Positions 16,055-23,184 of a stretch of 28,086 nucleotides of DNA are shown here, in pieces. The DNA is from a virus. The notes under the pieces are model-generated. The model was not told where the DNA came from and did no database searches. It worked only from the letters and a program-made list of their open reading frames with translations. Numbering within the stretch: the first letter of the stretch is position 1; each line of letters opens with the position of its first letter. Location: positions 1 to 28,086 of IMG/VR virus record IMGVR_UViG_3300024299_000044. The stretch is one strand, 5' to 3'. Made by a program: the position numbers and the translations under genes.

Positions 16055-16529
16055 GGTCCACCCAGACTTCCATGACTTGAAATTTGAAGCTTTAGCTCTT
16101 AGTGTGGATCCTTCTATTTTTGTTACAAATTATGAGAGGATTGACAATATTTCAAATAGAATAGCCTCTTTGTTTGAGCAAAAGAAAATAACTAGATTTT
16201 ACTGTCTAGGACGAACTTACGCTGATTTTATTTGTTGTCTTGTGGCTACTAAAGTTGAGATCCCTTTTGTTCTCCTTTCTCCCTTCACATCTCTTAAAGA
16301 CCATAAGGATATAGTATTTACTAATTTATATGAAAAAGCTGAATCTACTATTTTTCTAGGAACTAACATTGTAAATGCTGAACTTGCTATCATTAAGTAT
16401 ATTAAAGCTTCTTGCAATAGTATTGCCTTACTTACTCACAAGGAGAAAACACCTTCCTCCTTTGGGAGGTATAGTCCCCTCTCTACGGACAAATTAAAGG
16501 ATGAACTTTTCTTAATAAAAGTAGTGTAA
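16029..16529 (+). CDS. Unknown Rossmann-like protein, possible SLOG/YspA-type nucleotide-binding fold, 166 aa
   Basis: It begins at GTG 16029 (AAGAAG about 7 nt upstream) and overlaps the glycosyltransferase by 26 nt. The pattern RFYCLGRTYADFICCLVATKV, then VEIPFVLLSPFTSLKD, then NLYEKAESTIFLGTN resembles SLOG-superfamily proteins, with a beta-alpha unit, a 'P-F' strand and a 'YE.A...I.L' strand; these bind nucleotides or their derivatives. The glycine signature is weaker than usual (CLGRTYADF), so this is low confidence. The start is uncertain because the first in-frame alternatives lie well inside the domain. It could modify or sense the nucleotide-sugar pathway of the neighbouring transferase, but that is a guess. 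Confidence 0.55.
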   Translation: MRKNKLFLKVHPDFHDLKFEALALSVDPSIFVTNYERIDNISNRIASLFEQKKITRFYCLGRTYADFICCLVATKVEIPFVLLSPFTSLKDHKDIVFTNLYEKAESTIFLGTNIVNAELAIIKYIKASCNSIALLTHKEKTPSSFGRYSPLSTDKLKDELFLIKVV

Positions 16530-16545
16530 CTTCCGTAGTGCCGAC

Positions 16546-16551
16546 TATGAT
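16546..16551 (+). promoter_or_regulatory. TATGAT -10-like box 5 nt before the 16557 start
   Basis: TATGAT followed by AAAGT and ATG. There is no ribosome binding site. Same geometry as the other first-gene starts in the window. No -35 box is recognised. Confidence 0.35.
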
Positions 16552-16556
16552 AAAGT

Positions 16557-16955
16557 ATGAAAGACAAACTTCGTATTAGCCCTAACGGGTACTCCTTCCT
16601 GTCCCCCTTTATCTTAAGAGGTGCTAAAAATACTGTTACTTATGGTGTTATCCTTGGTAACCAAAAGGCAAAAACACCCATGCTTCGTTCTAGTAAAGTG
16701 TATACCTACAACCCTGAAACGCAGAAAATGCATTTAGAAGGTAACCTTGGTTCTTTAATTAACTATGAAGCAACTTCTCTCTATGAAAGTGCTATTATGT
16801 CTTCCAACTTTCGTGCTACTTTTGCTTCCAATTTTAAACCTTCCTCTAGTTCTTTTACAAAGACAAAAACAAAGGAACTTCGTAGAGCGCACTATCCTCG
16901 ACCCTTTATTTCTGCTGTACATTCTAAATGGGATTGTGGGATAAGTAGATCCTAA
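16557..16955 (+). CDS. Unknown basic protein, 132 aa
   Basis: Not recognised. It is rich in Ser, Thr, Asn, Lys and Arg (FILRGAKNTVTYGVILGNQK, SKVYTYNPETQKMHLEGN, SNFKPSSSSFTKTKTKELRR). The C-terminus is HYPRPFISAVHSKWDCGISRS. No domain, signal peptide or membrane segment is seen. It has its own TATGAT box 5 nt before the ATG, so it may be transcribed separately from the glycosyltransferase pair. Its stop shares an A with the next ATG (TAATG), which begins a 16-codon hydrophobic peptide. Confidence 0.65.
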   Translation: MKDKLRISPNGYSFLSPFILRGAKNTVTYGVILGNQKAKTPMLRSSKVYTYNPETQKMHLEGNLGSLINYEATSLYESAIMSSNFRATFASNFKPSSSSFTKTKTKELRRAHYPRPFISAVHSKWDCGISRS

Positions 16956-17005
16956 TGTGGTTTTTAATTGGCTTTTTTCTAGGGTTTAAATTATTTGAAG
17001 ATTAA
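16955..17005 (+). CDS. Possible 16-aa hydrophobic micropeptide (MWFLIGFFLGFKLFED)
   Basis: It starts at TAATG, overlapping the stop of the 132-residue gene by one base, and ends 6 nt before a strong terminator hairpin. The peptide is almost entirely aromatic and aliphatic up to a charged end, short of a full membrane span. The coupled start and the exact fit before the terminator support translation. The tiny size means it may be chance. Confidence 0.35.
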   Translation: MWFLIGFFLGFKLFED

Positions 17006-17010
17006 ACCAA

Positions 17011-17038
17011 AGAAGGTGGGGAAAATTCCCCACCTTCT
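17011..17038. terminator. Bidirectional terminator hairpin, 13-bp perfect stem
   Basis: AGAAGGTGGGGAA (17011-17023) pairs with TTCCCCACCTTCT (17026-17038) around a 2-nt gap. It lies between the end of the plus-strand 15299-17005 unit and the end of the minus-strand 213-residue gene, whose stop codon overlaps it. It is GC-rich for this genome, and the U-tract is poor on both sides. Confidence 0.75.
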
Positions 17039-17678
17039 AACTTGTAAACCCAAAACTAGTAGTTTCACCCTTCCTTTTATTCCTGGACTTCCCCGCTTGC
17101 TCCTTCTTTTTTTGCCTCTTTTCCATATTCGCATCGTGTACCTTTTTTCTTTGAGCCCTAGTAAAAGGAAGAGAATCAAAGAAGTTACCTTGGGTTGAAG
17201 GTTCTGAAGGTTCTGAAGGTTCTGAAGGTTCTGAAGGTTTATTTCCTTTTATAGTTATTGTTTTCTTAAAAGGTAGATCAGGTTGGTAAACACCTTCCCC
17301 AAAAAGACGTTTAGAGCCTACCCTACCCATCATTCTCTTATACCCTTGCAATTTTCGACTTCTATCCTCCCCTGTTAAGTTAAACCTACGATTGGAACCT
17401 ACTGTTTTTAAATCCCTTTTAGCCCCTACCTGTCCTATTTTCCTGTCTCTATCTACAGTACTGTGTACTCCAGGCTGAAAAGAGGCAGTGCCTTGTGTTC
17501 TTACATCAGCACTTTGACCTCCTAACTTTTCTTGAGCAGTGTGTACTTCAGTAATGGGTTGTCCAATACGGATGACCATAACATGCCCAGTATTAGGCTT
17601 CTTTTCAGCCTGTTTCTTTTTTTCTTCAATATAACGTTGAAAAAGATGATTTAAAAATGAAGATTCCTTTTTAGCCAT
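17037..17678 (-). CDS. Basic low-complexity protein with SEP repeats, 213 aa (unknown)
   Basis: Not recognised. It is strongly basic (RQKKKEQAGKSRNKRKG near the end) with four Ser-Glu-Pro triplets (about residues 148-160) from 9-nt DNA repeats. The N-terminal helix is SFLNHLFQRYIEEKKKQAEKK. The middle has many Arg/Lys/Gly residues (RDRKIGQVGAKRDLKTVGSNRR). The segment MVIRIGQPITE at residues 34-44 resembles the MITINLITE start of the proteins at 24960-26189, but it is internal here. A nucleic-acid-binding or internal virion role is plausible from charge alone. An ATATATAA element precedes the gene by about 16 nt. It stands as a single-gene unit between two plus-strand genes. Confidence 0.7.
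   Translation of the reverse strand: MAKKESSFLNHLFQRYIEEKKKQAEKKPNTGHVMVIRIGQPITEVHTAQEKLGGQSADVRTQGTASFQPGVHSTVDRDRKIGQVGAKRDLKTVGSNRRFNLTGEDRSRKLQGYKRMMGRVGSKRLFGEGVYQPDLPFKKTITIKGNKPSEPSEPSEPSEPSTQGNFFDSLPFTRAQRKKVHDANMEKRQKKKEQAGKSRNKRKGETTSFGFTS
17196..17240. repeat. 9-bp tandem repeat (ggttctgaa) x about 4-5
   Basis: Consecutive copies of ggttctgaa encode Ser-Glu-Pro units in the minus-strand gene. Copies are identical, which is typical of slippage-driven expansion. Confidence 0.85.
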
Positions 17679-17694
17679 AAACTATTCTCTATTT

Positions 17695-17702
17695 TTATAT
17701 AT
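17695..17702 (-). promoter_or_regulatory. ATATATAA promoter-like element before the 213-aa gene
   Basis: A one-base variant of the CTATATAA octamer, placed 16 nt before the ATG at 17678. Purine-rich AGAGAATAG follows. No -35 box is visible. Confidence 0.4.
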
Positions 17703-17743
17703 GGTTACAGACAAAGCATCTAAATAATAATAAGGTACAATCT

Positions 17744-18340
17744 ATGCACTCTTCTATAGCCCTCTACAAAACATACACTAAAACTGCCATTCACAAAACC
17801 ATTGCAACCACTAATGCAGCCTTTGGTTCTGACTGGAAAGCCCTTACTGACGCATCGGGGGTTATTGAACTTAACGACTCTTCAGGTAACCCCTTAGATG
17901 CTAATTGGTGCCATATAGTAGCAGTTACTTATGGTGTGGCCACTGCTCAAAACAAGGTTGGAATTATATTAGAGCCTTCAGGGGTTAACAGAACAGAAGG
18001 CAACGATAACAGAAATAAGTATGCTGTCGTAGGGTTACAAGAAGGAGATATTAATCTCGATATAGATGTAGGAGTTACTTCCTCAGGTTGCCCTGGTGTT
18101 TTACTATACCCTACTGTGGCTAACTCAGGTAACGATTCTGCAGCTAGAGACGAACACACTTGGCACTTCCCTACAGGAGGGGTTTCTGAGTTTAGGTATA
18201 CCACTGCTTATGTTACAGGTAATGCCCCTACAGGGACACACCACCTTTTCTTAATTATTACTTATGGTAAGGAATACCCAGAAAATCATCGTAGAATGAT
18301 TGAAGCTAAAGGGGGAGATCCTCTTCACGTAGGTGGATAA
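17744..18340 (+). CDS. Unknown virion-like protein on the plus strand, 198 aa
   Basis: Not recognised. Gly/Thr/Ser/Asn-rich with alternating hydrophobic strands (WCHIVAVTYGVATAQNKVGIILEPSG; INLDIDVGVTSSGCPGVLLYPTVA; FRYTTAYVTGNAPTGTHHLFLIITYG), as in jelly-roll or beta-sandwich decoration and fibre proteins. The tail EYPENHRRMIEAKGGDPLHVGG is more polar. It is a lone plus-strand gene facing minus-strand neighbours and overlaps the dCMP deaminase gene by 35 nt at its 3' end. The start MHSSIALYK has TACAAT 2 nt upstream; AAGG lies further upstream. Confidence 0.65.
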   Translation: MHSSIALYKTYTKTAIHKTIATTNAAFGSDWKALTDASGVIELNDSSGNPLDANWCHIVAVTYGVATAQNKVGIILEPSGVNRTEGNDNRNKYAVVGLQEGDINLDIDVGVTSSGCPGVLLYPTVANSGNDSAARDEHTWHFPTGGVSEFRYTTAYVTGNAPTGTHHLFLIITYGKEYPENHRRMIEAKGGDPLHVGG

Positions 18341-18740
18341 CCTTTACACCTGCTTTTAAAAGCAACCCCTTTCCCTCATGTAATCTATACTCTTCAGTAT
18401 AGATTACTTTTTTAATACCCGATTGAATAATAAGTTTAGCACATTCGAAGCAAGGTTCAAGGGTAATATAAAGAGTAGCTCCTTTACTACTTTGTGTACT
18501 CCTAGCTAGTTTTGCAATAGCGTTAGATTCTGCATGGAGGACGTAAGGAAGAGTTAAACCTGAAGCAGTGTCCTCACATTTATTAGGAAATCCTTTAGGA
18601 GTACCATTAAAACCATCACTTATAATAGTACCATTCTTAACAATTAAGGCTCCCACTTGTTTACGTTTAGCTTTGGAGAGCTTTGCCCATTCCTTGCACA
18701 TACGAAGGTATGCTCTACTTAAATCTAATTGGTCAGCCAT
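18306..18740 (-). CDS. Deoxycytidylate (dCMP) deaminase family protein
   Basis: 144 residues, the usual size for bacterial ComEB-like and phage enzymes. The zinc site is complete: HAESNAIAK (zinc His and catalytic Glu) and PCFECAKLI (two zinc Cys). The family converts dCMP to dUMP, feeding thymidylate synthesis. The substrate-side segment SDGFNGTPKGFPNKCED and the closing GKGLLLKAGVKVIHL fit dCMP rather than free cytidine deaminases. In T4 the equivalent enzyme (cd) supplies dTMP for replication; an AT-rich phage would benefit. TATAAT lies 7 nt before the ATG, inside a CCCTATTATAGGG palindrome that also contains the stop of the preceding micro-gene. The 3' end overlaps the convergent 17744 gene. 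Confidence 0.9.
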   Translation of the reverse strand: MADQLDLSRAYLRMCKEWAKLSKAKRKQVGALIVKNGTIISDGFNGTPKGFPNKCEDTASGLTLPYVLHAESNAIAKLARSTQSSKGATLYITLEPCFECAKLIIQSGIKKVIYTEEYRLHEGKGLLLKAGVKVIHLREEDLPL

Positions 18741-18748
18741 ATACCCTA

Positions 18749-18844
18749 TTATAGGGCTTTTCGTAAAGCTGCAATACGTTTCTTATGCTCTGCAAGCATA
18801 TTAAACACTTTCTTTTTCACTACAGCTTTTTTAAATTTATTCAT
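18749..18844 (-). CDS. Small basic protein, 31 aa
   Basis: It reads MNKFKKAVVKKKVFNML, then AEHKKRIAALRKAL and stop. The ATG lies inside the last codons of the 95-residue membrane/coiled-coil gene (8-nt overlap), and AGGAAG just upstream acts as a ribosome binding site, so translation is coupled. It is a short, highly basic, amphipathic helix. It is too short for family assignment. Its stop sits within the palindromic -10 region of the dCMP deaminase gene. The tight fit between two genes supports it as real. Confidence 0.55.
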   Translation of the reverse strand: MNKFKKAVVKKKVFNMLAEHKKRIAALRKAL

Positions 18845-19124
18845 CTTCCTTACCTACAATTTTAAAGTGAGTCATAATAAGATCTAAGCGATCAATAATA
18901 ACAGCATTATCAGTAACCAAAGTGTTAAGTTTATTATCAACCTTAGTGATTTTACCTTCTATTTCCTTTATAGCAACTTCGTTCGCTTGAATAGCTGTTT
19001 CATTTGCTCTTATTTTAGCACCTACATTTGTCCAAGCTATAGCAAGGATAATAACAGGGGTAGCTACTGCGATTAACGTTTTAACAAACGTTAATCCTTG
19101 AATATCAATTTTTAAATCAGGCAT
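18837..19124 (-). CDS. Membrane-anchored coiled-coil protein, 95 aa (unknown)
   Basis: One hydrophobic segment, VKTLIAVATPVIILAIAW (residues about 14-31), is followed by about 45 residues of heptad-like coiled coil (AKIRANETAIQANEVAIKEI and KITKVDNKLNTLVTDNAV). The layout, a membrane anchor then a coiled coil, is seen in small phage lysis or membrane proteins, with the order reversed relative to XhlA-like haemolysins. No lysis partner is visible nearby, so the function is open. A good AAGGAAA ribosome site lies 4-5 nt before the ATG. It is the second gene after the basic 872-residue protein (8-nt gap) and overlaps the 31-residue gene. Confidence 0.7.
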   Translation of the reverse strand: MPDLKIDIQGLTFVKTLIAVATPVIILAIAWTNVGAKIRANETAIQANEVAIKEIEGKITKVDNKLNTLVTDNAVIIDRLDLIMTHFKIVGKEDE

Positions 19125-19132
19125 GGTTTCCT

Positions 19133-21751
19133 TTAATTCCCCTCGTCTTTTTCTTTATTAGCTGCACTAATACTTGCTTTTAACTGATCTTGAAAGCTTA
19201 AGGAAGGGGTATCGTCTTCCCCATTTGAATTTTGGATAGCTTTATCTAAGGATGTTTGCTTACGCTTAGGTTTCTTTTTACTTTTTCCTCTTAAATCTTC
19301 AGGAGTACCTGTGTAATCCTCAAAAGACTTAACATATTCTCCCTTCGCAAAATGAGCAGCTCTAAAATCGTGTGCTGACCCTATTTTTTTAGCTTTTCTA
19401 AATAAGTTAATAGTTTTCCTTAAATTAGTTCTAGGCGATTTTAAGGCTTTAGCATTTCTCTTTTTCTGCCATGCTTTAACCCCTTTTAAGTTTCGTTGCA
19501 AATGTCGCTCTGCCTCTGATTTAAAGGGACCAATTTCCTTTTCCCTTTTCTTTTCTACTTCTTCTTTCCCTTTAGTCTTTTCCCACTCCTTTTGGGCTTC
19601 CGAATCACTCTTTTTCGTTCTAACTCTGTCAAGTTCTCTTACCTCTTCTCCTTCCTTTTCCGATCGTGCAATTCTTGGTTGTCTTACTTTTGTTTCGTAA
19701 TGTTTGTCACTCTTTCTTTTTTGACTTTCTTTTCGAGCTGTATCAACAGGATCTTCCTTATAATCTCCTCCCATAAAAGTAGCATTAGATACTCCTTTTC
19801 CTTTCGCAGGAGGAAGATTTTTTAAATGCAAATCGTGAATCCTTGAAGATACACCTCTTTTCTGCATAGCTTTGCGCTCTTTTTCAGTAAGCTTTCTACC
19901 TTCTGGAGTATGGGAAGGAGTAGTAACAGTTCTCTTAATATGTGCGATTGCAGCAGTTTTCTTCTGTCTCTTTTCACTTGCTTTTTTTGCTTCTGAGGCC
20001 TTTTTACTTTGCGCTACAGCTTTTACTGTTGCAGGATCAAAACTTATGGGTTTTCTAGGAGTGGTTTCTATAGGATTGTTCGCTACCCATTTACTATGTT
20101 TTACTCTTGCATCTTTTTCAACAGCAGTCATTCCTTGTTCTTGGCTCCGATGTTTACGTAACGTCCGTAACGCCTCTGCTGTTGCTTTTCTTCTCTTATT
20201 GTCTATTCTATCCTCTTTCGTAGAGGCTTCCTTTGCTTTTTTAGCAGTATTTACCTTTAAGATTTTTTCTTGTGTTGAAAGAGGACGAATTGAAATTGGG
20301 GGTGCTTCCCCTACACTTTTTATTTTTAATGCTTTTCTTTTCTTGCTTCTACTACCTTCCTTCTCATAATTATTTAAAATATAGTCACGTTGCTCTCTAG
20401 AAGCGTATTCAGCATTTGCTGCTCTTTGCACATTATGAGGGTGTCTAGCATCACTATAATCTGGCTTTTCAGGTGTTCTAATAGTAATAGGATCATATTT
20501 CCTTTTTTTCCTTTTTTTCTTAGAAGCAGGAGGGTCAACAAGAGGGGGAGTCTCGTTAGATGCTTTCACTCTCGCAACATTCTTTTTTGCTTGTTTCTTT
20601 TCGAAGGCTGTGTTACTTGCTTGTGCTATAGCATTTGCTTTCCCTCTTTTTTTCAGTTCTCCAGCAGAAACTGAGGTACTTTTAAAAGTTGATCCAACAT
20701 TTTTTATAGCTCTTCTTTGTTTCACTTTTGATTTAAGGTGACCCCAAGAAGGTGAACTACTTCCAGTAAGAGCAGTTCTTGTTTCTTCTCTCTCTTCTGC
20801 TGTAGATTCAAGGAGACTCTTTAATTTATAAAGGAAGGATTCATCGATTTGCCCCCTTCTTTTTTTCATTTCTCGTCTTGCTTTCCAAGTCTGCCCTCCT
20901 TTCCCTGAAGGAGACTCTTGGGGTTTTTTTACACTTTTAATTATAAAATTCGCTGCAACATCTTGTACGGTTTTACCTGACTTGCTTGCAATTTGAGCTA
21001 CTTCTTTCGCATTGTCTATAGTGGAATTACCGTCGTTATTAATAGTTCCTCCTCCTGGTAAAGAGTGCGCTGCATTATATTTTTTTACTGCTTTCTCTGA
21101 GGCTAACCTGGAAACACGAGACCTTCTAACTATTGGGTTTACCTTCCCTTTTAAGCTTGCAAACTTAACGGCTTTCCCCGAAGTTCCTTTTTTAGCTTTT
21201 TTTTGAGCAGTTGTTAAAACCGTGTGTTCTTCATCTCCACCTGCAGCGAGACCATGCCTAACTTCTTTGGCTGCTTTTTTTCCTATATCATCTTGTTTAT
21301 CTGCTAACCTTGGTTTGTGTGAGAATCCTTTTTGGGGTATCACTCTTTCTGGGTTGTACGACCCTTGTCGTCCTCCATAAATACTATGAAATAAATCTGG
21401 AGAGGACAAGGCAACATTTGAACCTTCCCTTTCTGGTTTTAAAAGTTTATCAGCTTCCTTTGCAGCGTCGCTGCTTTCACCTGCAGCAAGTTCTGTCCTT
21501 TTTGAATTACTAGGAGGGAGTTTCCCACTGGCTTTTGTAATTTTAGCTACTGAAGTGGCAGAAAGACCAGACGAAGAAGTACTAGCTTTTTTAGCTTTTT
21601 TAGCTTTTTTAGCTTTTTTAGCTTTTTTAGCTTTCTTATCTTTCACCTTAGCCTCTTCTTTTTTAGCTGCGTCTGCCGCTGCAATAGCTGCTATTTTTTC
21701 TGCCATAGACTCTTCATAAAGTCTAATTAAACTTTGTGCTCTTTTATCCAT
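19133..21751 (-). CDS. Very basic 872-aa protein with AAK-type repeats (internal/DNA-binding virion candidate)
   Basis: Not recognised by family. Lys, Arg, Ala and Ser dominate throughout. Residues about 34-57 are a KKAKKAKKA tract from 9-nt DNA repeats, and further Lys/Arg clusters run to the end (for example REMKKRRGQ, KSKKKPKRKQ). Few hydrophobic segments exist; FLYKLKSLLES and NLFRKAKKIGSAHDF are exceptions. The composition suggests an extended or disordered nucleic-acid-binding protein. Packaged internal head proteins of this kind are known in large phages; the N-terminal QSLIRLYEESMAEK contains L-Y-E, compatible with T4-type prohead processing. It lies between the small virion-type genes and the membrane/coiled-coil gene. 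AGGAGGG lies 11 nt before the ATG. The role is inference only. Confidence 0.75.
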   Translation of the reverse strand: MDKRAQSLIRLYEESMAEKIAAIAAADAAKKEEAKVKDKKAKKAKKAKKAKKAKKASTSSSGLSATSVAKITKASGKLPPSNSKRTELAAGESSDAAKEADKLLKPEREGSNVALSSPDLFHSIYGGRQGSYNPERVIPQKGFSHKPRLADKQDDIGKKAAKEVRHGLAAGGDEEHTVLTTAQKKAKKGTSGKAVKFASLKGKVNPIVRRSRVSRLASEKAVKKYNAAHSLPGGGTINNDGNSTIDNAKEVAQIASKSGKTVQDVAANFIIKSVKKPQESPSGKGGQTWKARREMKKRRGQIDESFLYKLKSLLESTAEEREETRTALTGSSSPSWGHLKSKVKQRRAIKNVGSTFKSTSVSAGELKKRGKANAIAQASNTAFEKKQAKKNVARVKASNETPPLVDPPASKKKRKKRKYDPITIRTPEKPDYSDARHPHNVQRAANAEYASREQRDYILNNYEKEGSRSKKRKALKIKSVGEAPPISIRPLSTQEKILKVNTAKKAKEASTKEDRIDNKRRKATAEALRTLRKHRSQEQGMTAVEKDARVKHSKWVANNPIETTPRKPISFDPATVKAVAQSKKASEAKKASEKRQKKTAAIAHIKRTVTTPSHTPEGRKLTEKERKAMQKRGVSSRIHDLHLKNLPPAKGKGVSNATFMGGDYKEDPVDTARKESQKRKSDKHYETKVRQPRIARSEKEGEEVRELDRVRTKKSDSEAQKEWEKTKGKEEVEKKREKEIGPFKSEAERHLQRNLKGVKAWQKKRNAKALKSPRTNLRKTINLFRKAKKIGSAHDFRAAHFAKGEYVKSFEDYTGTPEDLRGKSKKKPKRKQTSLDKAIQNSNGEDDTPSLSFQDQLKASISAANKEKDEGN
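21584..21637. repeat. 9-bp tandem repeat (agctttttt) x5 plus a partial copy
   Basis: Five exact consecutive copies of agctttttt and a sixth with one change (agctttctt). They encode Lys-Lys-Ala units in the minus-strand 872-residue protein. The long A/T runs make this a likely hotspot for polymerase slippage and for length variation. Confidence 0.9.
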
Positions 21752-21753
21752 GA

Positions 21754-22491
21754 TTACTTACACCCTCCTATTTTAAAAGTAAAAGAGCGATTTTTCTTAA
21801 TTAGTTGAATAACCTTTTTCTCGTTTAGTGCTTTCTGATATAAACGATACCAATTGTACACACCAGGAGAGTAAGTAGGTCCTTGTAACCCTGCTTTATT
21901 TCCTCCTGGAAATGATTTATTAAAATCATCTAGCATAGTACCTGCTATTCCGTCATCATTTAATATTGCTTTGTTTCTTCCCCTTTCCACAGCTATAAAG
22001 GAACCGTTTGTATTCTCATGGTAATTATTAGCTGCACTATCTATGCCGTCCAAAGCAGTCATTCCATCTTCATGAGCTACTGTTTGATCTGATTTTAGGA
22101 CATGGGGGCAATCTGCTCCCCCTTTTAAAATAACATATGTTTTATTAAAAATAATATCTCCGTTAACAAACTTAAGTTTAGCAGTTTTATCCCCATAAGA
22201 AGAAGTATTATTTAAAGCATCGGCTGTAAGAGGACTTTTAGTTGTGGCTGGAGTACCATCGCTATTTTTCCCTGTACCCATACTTAAAGTTCCTTTCGAT
22301 TCACCTACACCCGACCTTCTCCCTTGCACGCCTTTCGCCCCCCTTCTTGTATCGGGCACACCATTATATCTTCCTCTTGGAGGAATTTTAAATTCAACTG
22401 TAATAATACAATACTCTTTAAGTAAATTATCATTGCCTGGATAAGTAGGGGTAGTTCCCCCTTCTTGGTTGTGGTTGTTCGTTATTACCAT
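21754..22491 (-). CDS. Probable virion protein, 245 aa, member of the small-protein array
   Basis: It starts MVITNNHNQEGGTTPTYPG and continues EYCIITVEFKIPPRGRYNG; Gly, Asn and Thr are common. It ends in a basic segment, IQLIKKNRSFTFKIGGCK. The start (short hydrophobic stretch, polar PP/Gly-rich linker, then an early Cys in a beta strand) resembles the next three to four genes upstream, suggesting a diverged family. It overlaps the end of the 23138 gene by 7 nt and precedes the 872-residue basic gene by 2 nt, so all are on one transcript. No known domain was recognised. Confidence 0.65.
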   Translation of the reverse strand: MVITNNHNQEGGTTPTYPGNDNLLKEYCIITVEFKIPPRGRYNGVPDTRRGAKGVQGRRSGVGESKGTLSMGTGKNSDGTPATTKSPLTADALNNTSSYGDKTAKLKFVNGDIIFNKTYVILKGGADCPHVLKSDQTVAHEDGMTALDGIDSAANNYHENTNGSFIAVERGRNKAILNDDGIAGTMLDDFNKSFPGGNKAGLQGPTYSPGVYNWYRLYQKALNEKKVIQLIKKNRSFTFKIGGCK

Positions 22492-23138
22492 TTTGATTTA
22501 TTCTTTTTAGCGTTTATTATACTTTTGCGTAAAAGCTTAGCAATTGCTTTATCAAAGGAACATCCCCTATCAGGGAAAGAAGAAGTTCCTTCACTAGTAT
22601 TTCCAAAGAAGTTTTCCTCTAACCAAGCAACCATAGCAGGAGAAGAAGACTGATCAAAGTTCATCATTCCTTTATTGCAGAAAGCTCCTGCTTTTCTTAG
22701 TGCCTGACTTAAAGCTAGGTCTGTGGCATTAGAATCGTTAGGGTGATAAGTAAAACTCCTATGAGCTCCTGGAATATTTAACTGATTACAATCCACAGTT
22801 GTAAGGGTACGGGCAGACTCAACACATTGATAAGATACCTTTGTAAAGGTATCTTGGTCATTTCCGTGAACATCTGAACCTTCGTTATGCCCAGTAGGTA
22901 AAGGGGGTAAAGGAGCAGTAGATCTACCCGCACGAGAACCTTTTTGTTTGAGCCCTACTACCATACTAATAGAATCATCCTCATTTAGACAAACTCCTTG
23001 AGCAACAGCAGACCCATAGGGGCCTGCGTAAAAACCTGAAAAATCCATAGTCATATGTATCTTGCAACAAGACCATTTAAGTTCTGAAGGGTCAGGAGAA
23101 CCCGAGTCTTGAGCGGGAGGTATCGTTAAGTAAGTCAT
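22485..23138 (-). CDS. Cys-rich probable virion protein, 217 aa
   Basis: The start chosen is MTYLTIPPAQDSG (23138). A longer frame beginning at 23189 would place the start inside a 14-bp terminator hairpin and lacks support. Cysteines are numerous (KWSCCKIHMTMDF; QGVCLNED; SYQCVESARTLTTVDCNQL; AFCNKG; RGCSFDKAIAK). The middle is polar and Pro/Gly-rich (APLPPLPTGHNEGSD), and the end is a basic helix, LLRKSIINAKKNKSKW. TATAAT lies 6 nt before the ATG within CTATATAATTATAG, and there is no ribosome site, so the message is probably leaderless. Not recognised; part of the 21754-24956 array. Confidence 0.65.
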   Translation of the reverse strand: MTYLTIPPAQDSGSPDPSELKWSCCKIHMTMDFSGFYAGPYGSAVAQGVCLNEDDSISMVVGLKQKGSRAGRSTAPLPPLPTGHNEGSDVHGNDQDTFTKVSYQCVESARTLTTVDCNQLNIPGAHRSFTYHPNDSNATDLALSQALRKAGAFCNKGMMNFDQSSSPAMVAWLEENFFGNTSEGTSSFPDRGCSFDKAIAKLLRKSIINAKKNKSKW

Positions 23139-23145
23139 ACTATAA

Positions 23146-23184
23146 TTATATAGTAAAGAGGAGAGCATTTTGCTCTCCTCTTTA
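23146..23184 (-). promoter_or_regulatory. 14-bp hairpin directly followed by CTATATAA promoter
   Basis: TAAAGAGGAGAGCA (23154-23167) and TGCTCTCCTCTTTA (23171-23184) form a perfect stem with a 3-nt loop. On the minus strand the stem is followed immediately by CTATATAA (23153-23146) and then the ATG at 23138. The hairpin can end transcripts of the 23205 gene, and the octamer starts the next unit. Confidence 0.7.

Noticed and set aside
17571-17580. Alternative start giving MVIRIGQPITE as a MITINLITE-type leader
   Set aside because: No ribosome site or promoter precedes that ATG, and the preceding 33 residues form a normal charged helix; the similarity is noted only.
19592-21513. Plus-strand Phe/Leu/Ser-rich, membrane-like ORFs
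   Set aside because: They are antisense to the Lys/Arg-rich 872-residue gene; Lys codons read backwards give Phe/Leu/Ser.
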